From positions 62,001 through 126,000 of the forward strand of contig JAHBSO010000006.1 in the NCBI GenBank assembly GCA_019639075.1: a stretch of DNA of 64,000 nt, written 5' to 3'. The stretch's first letter is position 1; each line of letters opens with the position of its first letter. The notes below the pieces were generated by a model, which worked only from the letters and a program-made list of their open reading frames with translations, was not told the DNA's origin and searched no databases. Shown here one piece after another: positions 57,901 through 64,000 of the stretch. This DNA is from Actinomycetota bacterium (lineage in GTDB: Bacteria > Actinomycetota > Acidimicrobiia > Acidimicrobiales > Iamiaceae). The translations under genes and the position numbers were made by a program.

Positions 57901-59660
57901 TACGTGAGCGAGTCGTCCTCGAACACGAGGGCGGTGGCGTCGGGGGTGGCCTCGGCCTGGGTGGCGAAGAGTTGGTGGATGCACGCCGGCGACACGTCGA
58001 CCGCGGTGTCGTTCCAGTCCTCGAGCAGCCGGGTGCGGGTGGAGGCGGTGACGACCTCGACCTCCGAGGCCGGGCTGTCGGGCGCCTCGGCGATCACGCC
58101 GAGGATGGCCTCGACCGAGGCGGCGAGTCGGGCGGCGTCGTCGTCGGTGAGGAGCGAGCGGTCGTGGACGAAGGCCCACGTGCCGTCGTCCCGCCGCAGC
58201 TCCAGCACCACGCCGGGCGCGGGATCGGTGTCGGCGTCGGTCCGCACCGCGATCGGCAGCAGGCCGCCCTCGGCCAGGCGGGGGTCGGCGGCCAGGTCGG
58301 GATGGCGGCCGACGAGGTCGCCGAGCGCCGGGCCCCGGTCGACGGCGGCGCCGAGGCGGGACGTCACGTCGTCGACCACGTCGGCGAGGGTCGTGCCGTC
58401 GACGGCGACCTCGAGCGGGACCGTGCGCATGACGAGCGGGGCCGGGACGTCGTGGGGCGCAGGGGTGACGAGGCCGACGTGGAAGCGGTCCTTGCGGGCG
58501 AGCCGACCGAGGAGCAGCGCGGTGGCGGCCAGGACGGCCCCCTCGTCGAGCCCGGCGGGCACGGCCAGCGGCCGGGTGGTGAGCTCCACGCGGTGATCCG
58601 CGCCGGGCACCCGGGCCCAGGGGACCTCCACCGGTTCGAGCTCGGCGAGCGCCTTCAGCACCCGGGGCTCGGTGCGGGCCGCGGCGGCGCCCACCTCGGT
58701 GATGCGGGTGCGGGCGGCGTCGTCGAGGACCGGCAGCCGGGAGCCGGCGGCGAGGCCGAGCTCGGTCACCTCGACCGGGCGGCCGGTCGGCGTCGTCAGT
58801 TCGGCGATGGTCACCGAGCCGTCGGCGGTGGCGACCTCGATGCCGTCGTCGGTGACGGCGAGCACCTCACCCGGTTCGCCCTCGCCGTCGCCGGCCTCGA
58901 CGCGGCCCACGGTGACGACCGTGTCGCCGGCGAGGAGGACCTTCGGGCTGGCCAGCGGGTTCGGGTACGGGCCGAACGTGAGCGCCCGGACGAGCCGGTC
59001 GGTCTCGTCGACCGGGGCGCGCCAGTCGAGCAGCGCCATGGCCTCGGGACGGTCGTGGCGGCTGAACGTGAAGCGCTCCGCGGTCGGGTCCTGCGGTTCG
59101 GGCCGTTGGGTGCCGGCGGCGATCGCGTCGACCAGCTCGTCGAACGACTCGATCGCGTGCTCGAAGTTGCGGGTGTTGATCGAGAGGGAGGTCTCGGCCT
59201 CGGCCACGTCGAAGGTGCGCCGGGCGACGATGTCTCCCTCGTCGATGCCCGGCGTGATGAGGTGCCAGGTGATGCCGTAGGTCGGCTCGCCGCGCAGCAG
59301 CGCCCATGCCGGGGTGTTGAGGCCGGCGAAGCGGGGGAGCGGGCCGTCGTGGAAGTTGACCGCCCCGACCGACGCGGCGTCGATCACGGCGTCGGGCAGC
59401 AGCGCGAGGTGGGTGATGGCGAACAGCCACTCGAACTCGTGGGTCCGGAGGTCGTCGGCCCAACCGGCCGCAGGGCCGGTGGCGTCGACGACGGGGATCC
59501 CGTGCCCGGTGGCCCAGGTGGCCACCCGGGGCGAGGACGCGGCGACGACCGCGATCCGGTGGCCCTTGGTCAGCAGGGCCTCCCCGCACTGGATGAGAAG
59601 GCTGTCCGCGCCCACGAGGGCGCAGGTCAAGGTGGTGGTCGCGTCAGGGGTTGTGGTCAT
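54969..59660 (-). CDS. NRPS: formyltransferase - partial C - A (with LLM monooxygenase insert) - PCP
   Basis: A 1563-residue protein from ATG 59660, with GGAGG five bases upstream. Residues 1-300 form a formyltransferase with the Asn102/His104/Asp140 triad (VNFHDG, GIDEGDIV) and a C-terminal subdomain. Residues 330-530 resemble only the second half of a condensation domain; no HHxxxDG is present. The adenylation domain starts near 560 (LTYRQLDERANQLA, YTSGSTGLPKG, FDIS at 752-755). It is interrupted at about 795-1140 by a luciferase-like monooxygenase (FAAVWTPERHFHDFGGLYPN, VDNISNGRVGISVASGWQPD) and resumes to NMYGPTETT, GYRIELGEIE and Lys1442. PCP has Ser1501 (GGHSL). The A-domain code read by eye is DILQLIMIWK, close to known glycine codes. 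It is expected to load, formylate and perhaps hydroxylate an amino acid for the PKS. Confidence 0.93.
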   Translation of the reverse strand: MTTTPDATTTLTCALVGADSLLIQCGEALLTKGHRIAVVAASSPRVATWATGHGIPVVDATGPAAGWADDLRTHEFEWLFAITHLALLPDAVIDAASVGAVNFHDGPLPRFAGLNTPAWALLRGEPTYGITWHLITPGIDEGDIVARRTFDVAEAETSLSINTRNFEHAIESFDELVDAIAAGTQRPEPQDPTAERFTFSRHDRPEAMALLDWRAPVDETDRLVRALTFGPYPNPLASPKVLLAGDTVVTVGRVEAGDGEGEPGEVLAVTDDGIEVATADGSVTIAELTTPTGRPVEVTELGLAAGSRLPVLDDAARTRITEVGAAAARTEPRVLKALAELEPVEVPWARVPGADHRVELTTRPLAVPAGLDEGAVLAATALLLGRLARKDRFHVGLVTPAPHDVPAPLVMRTVPLEVAVDGTTLADVVDDVTSRLGAAVDRGPALGDLVGRHPDLAADPRLAEGGLLPIAVRTDADTDPAPGVVLELRRDDGTWAFVHDRSLLTDDDAARLAASVEAILGVIAEAPDSPASEVEVVTASTRTRLLEDWNDTAVDVSPACIHQLFATQAEATPDATALVFEDDSLTYRQLDERANQLAAHLRDLGVGRGDLVGVHVPRSLELVLSVLAVHKAGGAYVPLDPTYPRDRVAHMITDSGCAVIVTDGPVAPPAETATTVHLHQDAAAIAARPTDAVDGGATPDDLAYCIYTSGSTGLPKGVLVEHRNAVNFFAGMDPIVAHEPPGTWLAVTSLSFDISVLELLYTLTRGFEVVVHLDRARTGTEDDGFVEAHASKGMDFSLFYFSGDASGEPGRERYRLLLDGARFADEHGFAAVWTPERHFHDFGGLYPNPAVTGAAVAAITENVAIRAGSVVVPLQHPIRIAEAWSIVDNISNGRVGISVASGWQPDDFVLRPETYATAKQTMFDEAEEIKRLWRGEAVAYDRPDGTPLEVRTLPRPVQAELPVWVTSAGNVDTYIEAGKRGANVLTHLLGQSVEQLAPKIEAYRSARAEAGHDPDAGIVSLMLHTFVGTDEDEVRDIARQPLKDYLGTSFSLLKEYAWAFPAFSRPEGATDAGLQDDDFKNLDEEELDAVLEFAFQRYYETSGLFGTPERCRRTVDGLKAIGVDEVACLVDFGIDTDTVLASLPVLDEIRRAANRTVDLDAAGGTDLREEAATDHSFAAQVERHGVTHLQCTPSMARMLSQHDESRKALGTIDHLFIGGEAFPVALADDLRSLAPSATITNMYGPTETTIWSTTHRLDGQVAEIPIGTPIANTSVYVLDGQRRLLPPGIAGDLWIGGHGVVRGYHDRPELTDERFVPDPFAGGTNRMYTTGDLVRWREEPDGSGILEYIGRSDHQVKIRGYRIELGEIETQMGAMDDVLECVAVVREDTPGDQQLVGYVSPRPGAEVDPQAVKDHLRTTLPEVMVPGHVAVLPSLPHTPNGKIDRNALPSLAEVLGARPGGKPPEPAGNDTERAVLAIWSETLGTDGIGVDDNFFDIGGHSLLVVRLHRRLRDALDVSCPLTDLYRYPTIRSFTASLAEGPSTESAQRGRDRAAKRRTRRRGR

Positions 59661-59738
59661 GCTGTCCTCCGGCCGTGCTCGCCGAGTCCACGGTCCGATG
59701 GGTCGTCCCCCCTCTCCGATCGTGTCTGGTGTGTTTGC

Positions 59739-60425
59739 TCAGCCCGCCTCGGCGTCGGGCCACTCGAAGTTCTCCGGTGCCTGTCGGTACCACTCGTGCT
59801 CTTCATGAGGGCTCTGGGTGACCGATGTGTCCAATGCCTCGGCGTACGCGTCGATCCCGATGATCAGGTCGCCGGAACAGGTGAAGCCGATGTCGTCGCA
59901 GGTCGTGCCGGCGGTGGCCTGGGTGAGGCCGCCGGTCCAGTAGAGGGTGACGGGGACGTCGGGATCACCGGCGCAGCCCTCGACCGCCTCGTCGGGCACC
60001 GGGTCGTCGATCACCACGCCGACCAGCCGGTCGTCCAAGGTCTCGCCGGCGCAGTAGAGCGCCCCGACCGCGGCACCGCCGTTGCTGAAGCCGTTCAGGA
60101 TCACCTCGGTGCAACCGACGGCGTCGATCCAGGAGTCGATGCTCAGGGTGGCCGAAGCGAGCTCGTCCGGTGTGGCGTACACCCACTGGAATCCGCCGTC
60201 GTAGGTGTCGTTGCCCGTGGGCGACACCTCGGCGTAGGTGCCGTGGTCGACCGGTTCGGCCCCCTGCTCGCTGCGGCCGTGCACCCTGACCAGGCACCGA
60301 TCGTTGCGCACGGTGGACCGTTCGGGCGCCGTCACCGCGGTCGGCTCCTCGTCGGAGGACGAGCACGCTCCCCCGACGAGTGCGGAGAGTGCGACGAGCG
60401 GGACGGTGATCGCTCGGAGGCCCAT
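59739..60425 (-). CDS. Secreted lipoprotein with alpha/beta-hydrolase signature
   Basis: A 228-residue protein from ATG 60425. The signal sequence ends in the lipobox LVGGAC (Cys21). The mature part has the nucleophile elbow NGFSNGGAAVGALY with an Asp in GVVIDDPVPDEAV, and a late HEEHEWYRQAPENFEW in which a catalytic His could lie. Paired cysteines suggest disulfides. It is likely an extracytoplasmic esterase or deacylase. It is 78 bp upstream of the NRPS gene on the same strand and may share its transcript, so it could act on the NRPS-PKS product or on the polysaccharide. Confidence 0.75.
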   Translation of the reverse strand: MGLRAITVPLVALSALVGGACSSSDEEPTAVTAPERSTVRNDRCLVRVHGRSEQGAEPVDHGTYAEVSPTGNDTYDGGFQWVYATPDELASATLSIDSWIDAVGCTEVILNGFSNGGAAVGALYCAGETLDDRLVGVVIDDPVPDEAVEGCAGDPDVPVTLYWTGGLTQATAGTTCDDIGFTCSGDLIIGIDAYAEALDTSVTQSPHEEHEWYRQAPENFEWPDAEAG

Positions 60426-60599
60426 GCGGAGCGAGGTTAGTGCGCTGGGAGGAGGGCACTTCCGCGCCGCCGGGACCACGGGAGCGGCGAGGAGATCGTG
60501 CCGTTCGCCGGAGCGCGTGCGCGCGGTGCGTGACCCCTGGCGGATTTCCACGACGTGCCGTAGCCTTCGCCTCCACGTCGAGGACGGGGGAAACGTCGG

Positions 60600-61277
60600 G
60601 TGGGAGTCGAGGAGTTGGCAGGGCGGGTCCGCAGCCGGGTCGCCGATCCGACGAACAAGCAGTCGATCGGGTCCCGCATGCGGAGTCGACGATGGGGATG
60701 GCTCTACGACCGGTTCCCCGACCTGGGATCGATGCGCGTGCTCGACCTCGGGGGCACGACCGACCACTGGCTCGGACTCCCGGTGCGGCCCGAGCACCTC
60801 ACGATCCTCAACGTGTACGAGCAGGAGTGCGACGACCCGGCGATCGACGTCCTCGTCGGCGACGCGTGCGACCCGGTGGGAGCGGTCGGAGGTCGGTCGT
60901 TCGACCTCGTCTACTCGAACTCGGTGATCGAGCACGTCGGCGGTCACCAACGGCGGGAGCTGTTCGCCCAGGCCGTGCGCGACCTCGCGCCGAGCCACTG
61001 GGTGCAGACGCCGTACCGGTACTTCCCGATCGAGCCGCACTGGCTGTTCCCGGGGTTCCAGTTCCTGCCGGTGGCGGTGCGGGCCCGCATCACCCGGAGG
61101 TGGCCGTTCGGGTTCAACCAGCGAGCCGGGTCCGAAGCCGTCGACGTCGTCCTCTCCACCGAGTTGATCGACAAGACCCAGATGCGCCACCTGTTCCCGG
61201 ATTCGGCCCTGGTGGTCGAGCGGGCCGCCGGCCTGCCGAAGTCGCTGATCGCCACCGTCGGGGGCGGTTCGGGCTGA
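60600..61277 (+). CDS. SAM-dependent methyltransferase
   Basis: A 225-residue class I methyltransferase from GTG 60600. Motif I is MRVLDLGGTTDHWLGLPV, motif II lies around LTILNVYEQE, and the acidic DVLVGDACDP and FDLVYSNSVIEHVGG segments are the usual cofactor and active-site motifs. The C-terminal half contains WVQTPYRYFPIEPHWLFPGF and FGFNQRAGSEAVDVVLSTEL, which recall methyltransferases of polysaccharide and O-antigen clusters. It probably methylates a sugar hydroxyl or carboxyl of the exported polymer. It is divergent from the lipoprotein-NRPS-PKS operon and precedes the GT4 gene. Confidence 0.85.
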   Translation: MGVEELAGRVRSRVADPTNKQSIGSRMRSRRWGWLYDRFPDLGSMRVLDLGGTTDHWLGLPVRPEHLTILNVYEQECDDPAIDVLVGDACDPVGAVGGRSFDLVYSNSVIEHVGGHQRRELFAQAVRDLAPSHWVQTPYRYFPIEPHWLFPGFQFLPVAVRARITRRWPFGFNQRAGSEAVDVVLSTELIDKTQMRHLFPDSALVVERAAGLPKSLIATVGGGSG

Positions 61278-61359
61278 CCCGGGGTCGGTTCGGGCCGATG
61301 GTAGGGTCGGCGCCCGTGGTCGCCGGCTCGAAGCTCCCGTGCGGGCCGGGAGCACCTGC

Positions 61360-62562
61360 GTGAAGCTCGCGTACCTCTGCAACCAGTATCCGTCGCCGAG
61401 CCAGACGTTCATCCGCAGGGAGATCGCGGCGATCGAGGCCCGCGGCCAGGCGGTCGAGCGGTACAGCGTCCGTCCCGCGGGTGAGGTCGTCGACCCCGAC
61501 GACCGGGCCGAGCGGGACCGCACCCGCACGGTGCTGGGATCCGGTGCCGGGCGGCGTCTGGTCGGTGCCGTCGTGGCGGTCGCGCTCGGTCGGCCCGGGC
61601 GGTTCGCCAGCGCCCTGCGCACGGCGTGGGGTCTCGGGCGCGGCAACGGGCGGGGGCGTTCGATCCAGCTCGTCTACCTCGCCGAGGCCTGCGTGCTGGT
61701 GAGTTGGTTCGAAGCCGAGGGGATCGACCACGTCCACTCCCACTTCGGCACCAACGGCCCGATGGTCGCGCTCCTCGTGCAGGAGCTCGGCGGTCCCGGC
61801 TTCAGCTTCACGGTGCACGGGCCCGAGGAGTTCGACCGTCCCGAGGCGCTCCACCTCCGCGAGAAGGTGGCTTCCGCCCGGTTCGTCGTGGCCATCAGCA
61901 GCTTCGGTCGCAGCCAGCTCATGCGCTGGTCGGCCCGGGACGACTGGCGGAAGGTCCACGTCGTCCGGTGCGGGCTCGACCGCGCATACGTCGACGCCGA
62001 ACCGACGCCCGTGCCCGACGTGCCGAGGTTCGTCTGCATCGGGCGCCTGGGCGAGCAGAAGGGCCAGCTGGTGCTGATCGAGGCCCTCGCCCGCCTGCGT
62101 CGGGACGGGGTCGACGTCAGGGTCGTGCTGGCCGGCGAGGGCGAGATGCGCGACGCGATCGAGGCCGCGATCGTGCGGCACGACCTCGGATCCTGCGTGG
62201 AGGTCACCGGCTGGGTCGACAACGCGCGGGTCCGGGCCGAGCTGGAGCGGTCGCGGGCGATGCTGCTGCCGAGCTTCGCCGAGGGACTGCCGATCGCGAT
62301 CATGGAGGCGCTGGCGTTGGGGCGGCCGGTGATCACGACCTCGATCGCCGGGATCCCGGAGCTGGTCGACGAGACCTGCGGGTGGATCGTGCCGGCGGGG
62401 TCGGTCGACCGACTGGCCGGGGCCATGCGCTCGGCGCTCGACGCGACGCCCGCCGAGCTGCAGCGCAAGGGCGAGGAGGGCCGCCGTCGGGTGCTCGCCG
62501 CCCACGACGTCGACCGCTCGGCCGAAGCGCTCGTGGCCCTCTTCGCCACCGCGACCACCTGA
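61360..62562 (+). CDS. GT4-family glycosyltransferase
   Basis: From GTG 61360, with GGGAG seven bases upstream, the protein has 400 residues (MKLAYLCNQYPSPSQTFIRR). The N-lobe includes HVHSHFGTNGPMVALLVQEL and FSFTVHGPEEFDRPEALHLR. The C-lobe has VCIGRLGEQKGQLVLIEALA and the EX7E motif in SFAEGLPIAIMEALALGRPV, then TTSIAGIPELVDETCGW. This is a retaining GT-B enzyme that transfers a sugar from a nucleotide donor to a lipid-linked polysaccharide intermediate in the cytoplasm. The SxTFIxREI start is common in GT4 enzymes of exopolysaccharide loci. Confidence 0.92.
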   Translation: MKLAYLCNQYPSPSQTFIRREIAAIEARGQAVERYSVRPAGEVVDPDDRAERDRTRTVLGSGAGRRLVGAVVAVALGRPGRFASALRTAWGLGRGNGRGRSIQLVYLAEACVLVSWFEAEGIDHVHSHFGTNGPMVALLVQELGGPGFSFTVHGPEEFDRPEALHLREKVASARFVVAISSFGRSQLMRWSARDDWRKVHVVRCGLDRAYVDAEPTPVPDVPRFVCIGRLGEQKGQLVLIEALARLRRDGVDVRVVLAGEGEMRDAIEAAIVRHDLGSCVEVTGWVDNARVRAELERSRAMLLPSFAEGLPIAIMEALALGRPVITTSIAGIPELVDETCGWIVPAGSVDRLAGAMRSALDATPAELQRKGEEGRRRVLAAHDVDRSAEALVALFATATT

Positions 62563-62564
62563 AG

Positions 62565-62591
62565 CACGTTCGGGGTCGGACCCCGACCGTG
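62565..62591. terminator. Bidirectional terminator palindrome
   Basis: CACGTTCGGGGTC (62565-62577) and GACCCCGACCGTG (62579-62591, pairing in reverse) make a 13-bp stem with one mismatch and an almost absent loop, between the convergent GT4 and GT2 genes. Confidence 0.7.
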
Positions 62592-62603
62592 CGCGTCGCG
62601 GGC

Positions 62604-63494
62604 TCAGCGGGAGGAGTCGTCGCGGTCCCAGGTGGCGTCGGTGCGGACGGCCCGACGGCGGCCGGCGGCGACGACGGCGACGTAGGCCAGCGCGTGGGGC
62701 GCCAACCACGGCCGGCGCAGCACGAGGCGGGCGAGGGCCTCGCCGGTGGCGCGACCGGAGGTGGAGAAGTCGGCGTGGTCGGCCGGCGCGACCGCGGCGA
62801 GCTCGTCGTTGCCGCGAGCCACGCGGGTGCGGACCCGCACGAGGTTCTCGGTGTCGGCGGGGGTGCGCACGACGAACGTCCCGGCGGTGGTGAGGCGCTC
62901 CGAGGGTGCGAAGGAACGCTGGACGAAGAGGTCGTCGGCGGTGATGTCGGGGAAGTCGCCGAACCGGCGACGACCGGCCTCGGAGATGCCGTACACGCCG
63001 AGCCCGATCAGCCCGTCGGCCACGTACGGGAGGCGGCGGAACACCTCGTAGTAGGCCCGCACCACGACGGAGGATCCGCTGGTGTCGAAGCGAACGTGGG
63101 GCGCGGCGACGACGGCGTCCGGCCCCGACAGCGCCTCGACCATGGCCGACAGCGCGCCAGGGCCGAGCACGATGTCGGCATCGAGGTAGATCCGCGGGAA
63201 CGCGGTGCAGGCCTCGTCGCCCGCGTTGAGCGCGGCGATCTTCGACGGCGCGTCGAGCTCCAGGACGGTGAGGCCCGGGACGGCGGTGGCGCGTGCGACC
63301 TCGGCGGTGCGATCGGTGCACCCGTTGGCGGCCACGACGACCTCCATCGGCCGTCCCGCCGCGGCGTCGGCGAGGGCGACGAGGCAGTCGACGATGACGG
63401 TCTCCTCGTCGTGGGCGGGGATGACCACCGAGCACCAGGGCGCCGTCGTCGACGACCGATCGACCGGTGGCGGGATCGTCCCGTCGTCCTGCAT
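62604..63494 (-). CDS. GT2-family glycosyltransferase
   Basis: A 296-residue GT-A enzyme from ATG 63494. The nucleotide-sugar site is CSVVIPAHDEETVIVDCLVA with VVVAANGCTDRTAEVA; the metal site is IYLDADIVLGPGALSAM (DAD). An acceptor-side Asp pair sits in DFPDITADDLFVQRSF, the ED-type motif of family 2. There are no obvious membrane helices apart from a weak hydrophobic stretch at APHALAYVAVVAA. It probably adds a sugar to the lipid-linked repeat unit. It converges on the GT4 gene and is divergent from the last, partial gene. Confidence 0.9.
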   Translation of the reverse strand: MQDDGTIPPPVDRSSTTAPWCSVVIPAHDEETVIVDCLVALADAAAGRPMEVVVAANGCTDRTAEVARATAVPGLTVLELDAPSKIAALNAGDEACTAFPRIYLDADIVLGPGALSAMVEALSGPDAVVAAPHVRFDTSGSSVVVRAYYEVFRRLPYVADGLIGLGVYGISEAGRRRFGDFPDITADDLFVQRSFAPSERLTTAGTFVVRTPADTENLVRVRTRVARGNDELAAVAPADHADFSTSGRATGEALARLVLRRPWLAPHALAYVAVVAAGRRRAVRTDATWDRDDSSR

Positions 63495-63618
63495 CCGCCC
63501 CCTCGGCGCTGCGTCATCGTCGTTGATCCCGATGGCGGTCGACAGTAGTGCCCGGTCCCGGGCGCGCCGGCCGCCGGCGCGGACCTCGGTACGCTCGGTC
63601 GGCGATCGGAGGTCGTTG

Positions 63619-64000
63619 GTGAAGGAGTTCCTCAGGCGACAGGGCTGGTTCGCCGCGGTGATCGGCGTGGTCCTCGTCGTGGCGGTCGGCGTCGCGGTCG
63701 TGGTGATCGCGAACGGCGGTGGGGATGCCGATGCCGATCAGGACGCCCTGTTCGACCAGTCGGCGTCCGGCACCGCCGGCGCGGCTGGATCCGCGTGCGC
63801 CTCGGTGCACGCCGGCCACAACGTGATGATGTGGGACTCCACCATGGCCGACGAGATGGTGGAGGCCGACTGCGGCTGGCCCTACGAACCGTTCAACGTG
63901 CCGACCGACGGCGGCGAGGTCGACCCGGCACTCGACGCCGCGCCGTTCGAGCCCCACCTCTACGCCGACCTGTGGAGCTTCTTCTCGTCCGACGTCGGCG
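63619..64000 (+). CDS. Membrane-anchored extracytoplasmic protein, 5' part only
   Basis: GTG 63619 with GGAGG at 63608-63612 opens a frame that runs past the right edge; 127 residues are visible. VKEFLRRQGW is followed by one membrane helix (FAAVIGVVLVVAVGVAVVVIA) and an extracytoplasmic region with GSACASVHAGHNVMMWDSTM, then ADEMVEADCGWPYEPFNVPT. Two Cys may pair. The HAGHNVMMW segment is not one I recognise. It is divergent from the GT2 gene and probably belongs to the polysaccharide locus. Confidence 0.7.
   Translation, partial: MKEFLRRQGWFAAVIGVVLVVAVGVAVVVIANGGGDADADQDALFDQSASGTAGAAGSACASVHAGHNVMMWDSTMADEMVEADCGWPYEPFNVPTDGGEVDPALDAAPFEPHLYADLWSFFSSDVG

Noticed and set aside
55416..60440. 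Plus-strand open frame of 1674 codons opposite the NRPS and lipoprotein genes
   Set aside because: Same shadow composition; it spans two real minus-strand genes and their intergenic promoter.
60600..61363. Alternative plus-strand frame (60440-61363) over the methyltransferase gene
   Set aside because: Arg/Pro-rich shadow of the methyltransferase frame, which has clear SAM motifs.

Overview
The window is 64 kb of very GC-rich DNA with dense coding, many GTG starts, ATGA/GTGA stop-start overlaps, Gram-positive style lipoproteins, an ECF42-type sigma factor, two large LAL/MalT-type regulators and an actinobacterial-length xylose isomerase. This points to an actinobacterium (Actinomycetota). The general look fits Acidimicrobiia-like lineages such as Iamia or Ilumatobacter, but that is an impression and not the result of a search. 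No rRNA, tRNA, CRISPR array, IS element or phage gene was seen.

Layout. (1) 1-5688: the end of a TesB-like thioesterase gene, a palindromic repeat cluster, then a tightly overlapping minus-strand operon DUF4956 membrane protein - VTC-type polyphosphate polymerase - CotH lipoprotein - phosphodiester glycosidase - GT2/GtrA glycosyltransferase. (2) 5765-22012: accessory metabolism and regulation. This holds a TetR/MFS efflux pair with a clear operator, two LAL regulators, a phosphotransferase/FAD-oxidoreductase pair, an ECF42/DGPF pair with a candidate promoter of its own, and a cytochrome P450. (3) 21590-24690: an arsenic/heavy-metal island with CadI/ArsI, a stand-alone ArsR, ArsC, an aquaporin and an ArsR-ArsC fusion. 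(4) 24724-31734: a ClC channel, an enoyl-CoA hydratase facing an alpha/beta-hydrolase plus amidohydrolase operon across a 32-bp palindrome, then SRPBCC, Gfo/Idh/MocA and DUF2252 genes. (5) 31831-43458: a sugar-catabolism region. A ROK repressor leads xylA-xylB-epimerase. A LacI repressor leads a DapA-like aldolase, an OYE-like oxidoreductase, a TIM-barrel isomerase and a D-hydroxyacid dehydrogenase, with a DUF2264 gene divergent from it. No transporter lies in this region. (6) 43466-44479: a diadenylate-cyclase-like protein, followed by about 1 kb of noncoding DNA. (7) 45501-64000: an extracellular polysaccharide type locus (DUF1996 lipoprotein, Wzz/BY-kinase-like protein, methyltransferase, GT4 and GT2 glycosyltransferases) with a hybrid NRPS-PKS line embedded in it.

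The most unusual item is the NRPS-PKS pair at 48452-59660. The first protein has an N-terminal formyltransferase, a truncated condensation-like segment, an adenylation domain interrupted by a luciferase-like monooxygenase, and a carrier domain. The second has KS-AT-KR-DH-ACP-TE, with the ketoreductase before the dehydratase. Together they could make and release a short N-formylated aminoacyl-polyketide acid or attach it to something. Their place between polysaccharide genes raises the inference that the product decorates or accompanies a surface polymer.

Many very long antisense reading frames, up to 2187 codons, are GC-driven shadows and were left out. Start codons were chosen from overlaps, ribosome binding sites and family N-termini. 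Domain calls were made by eye from motifs.
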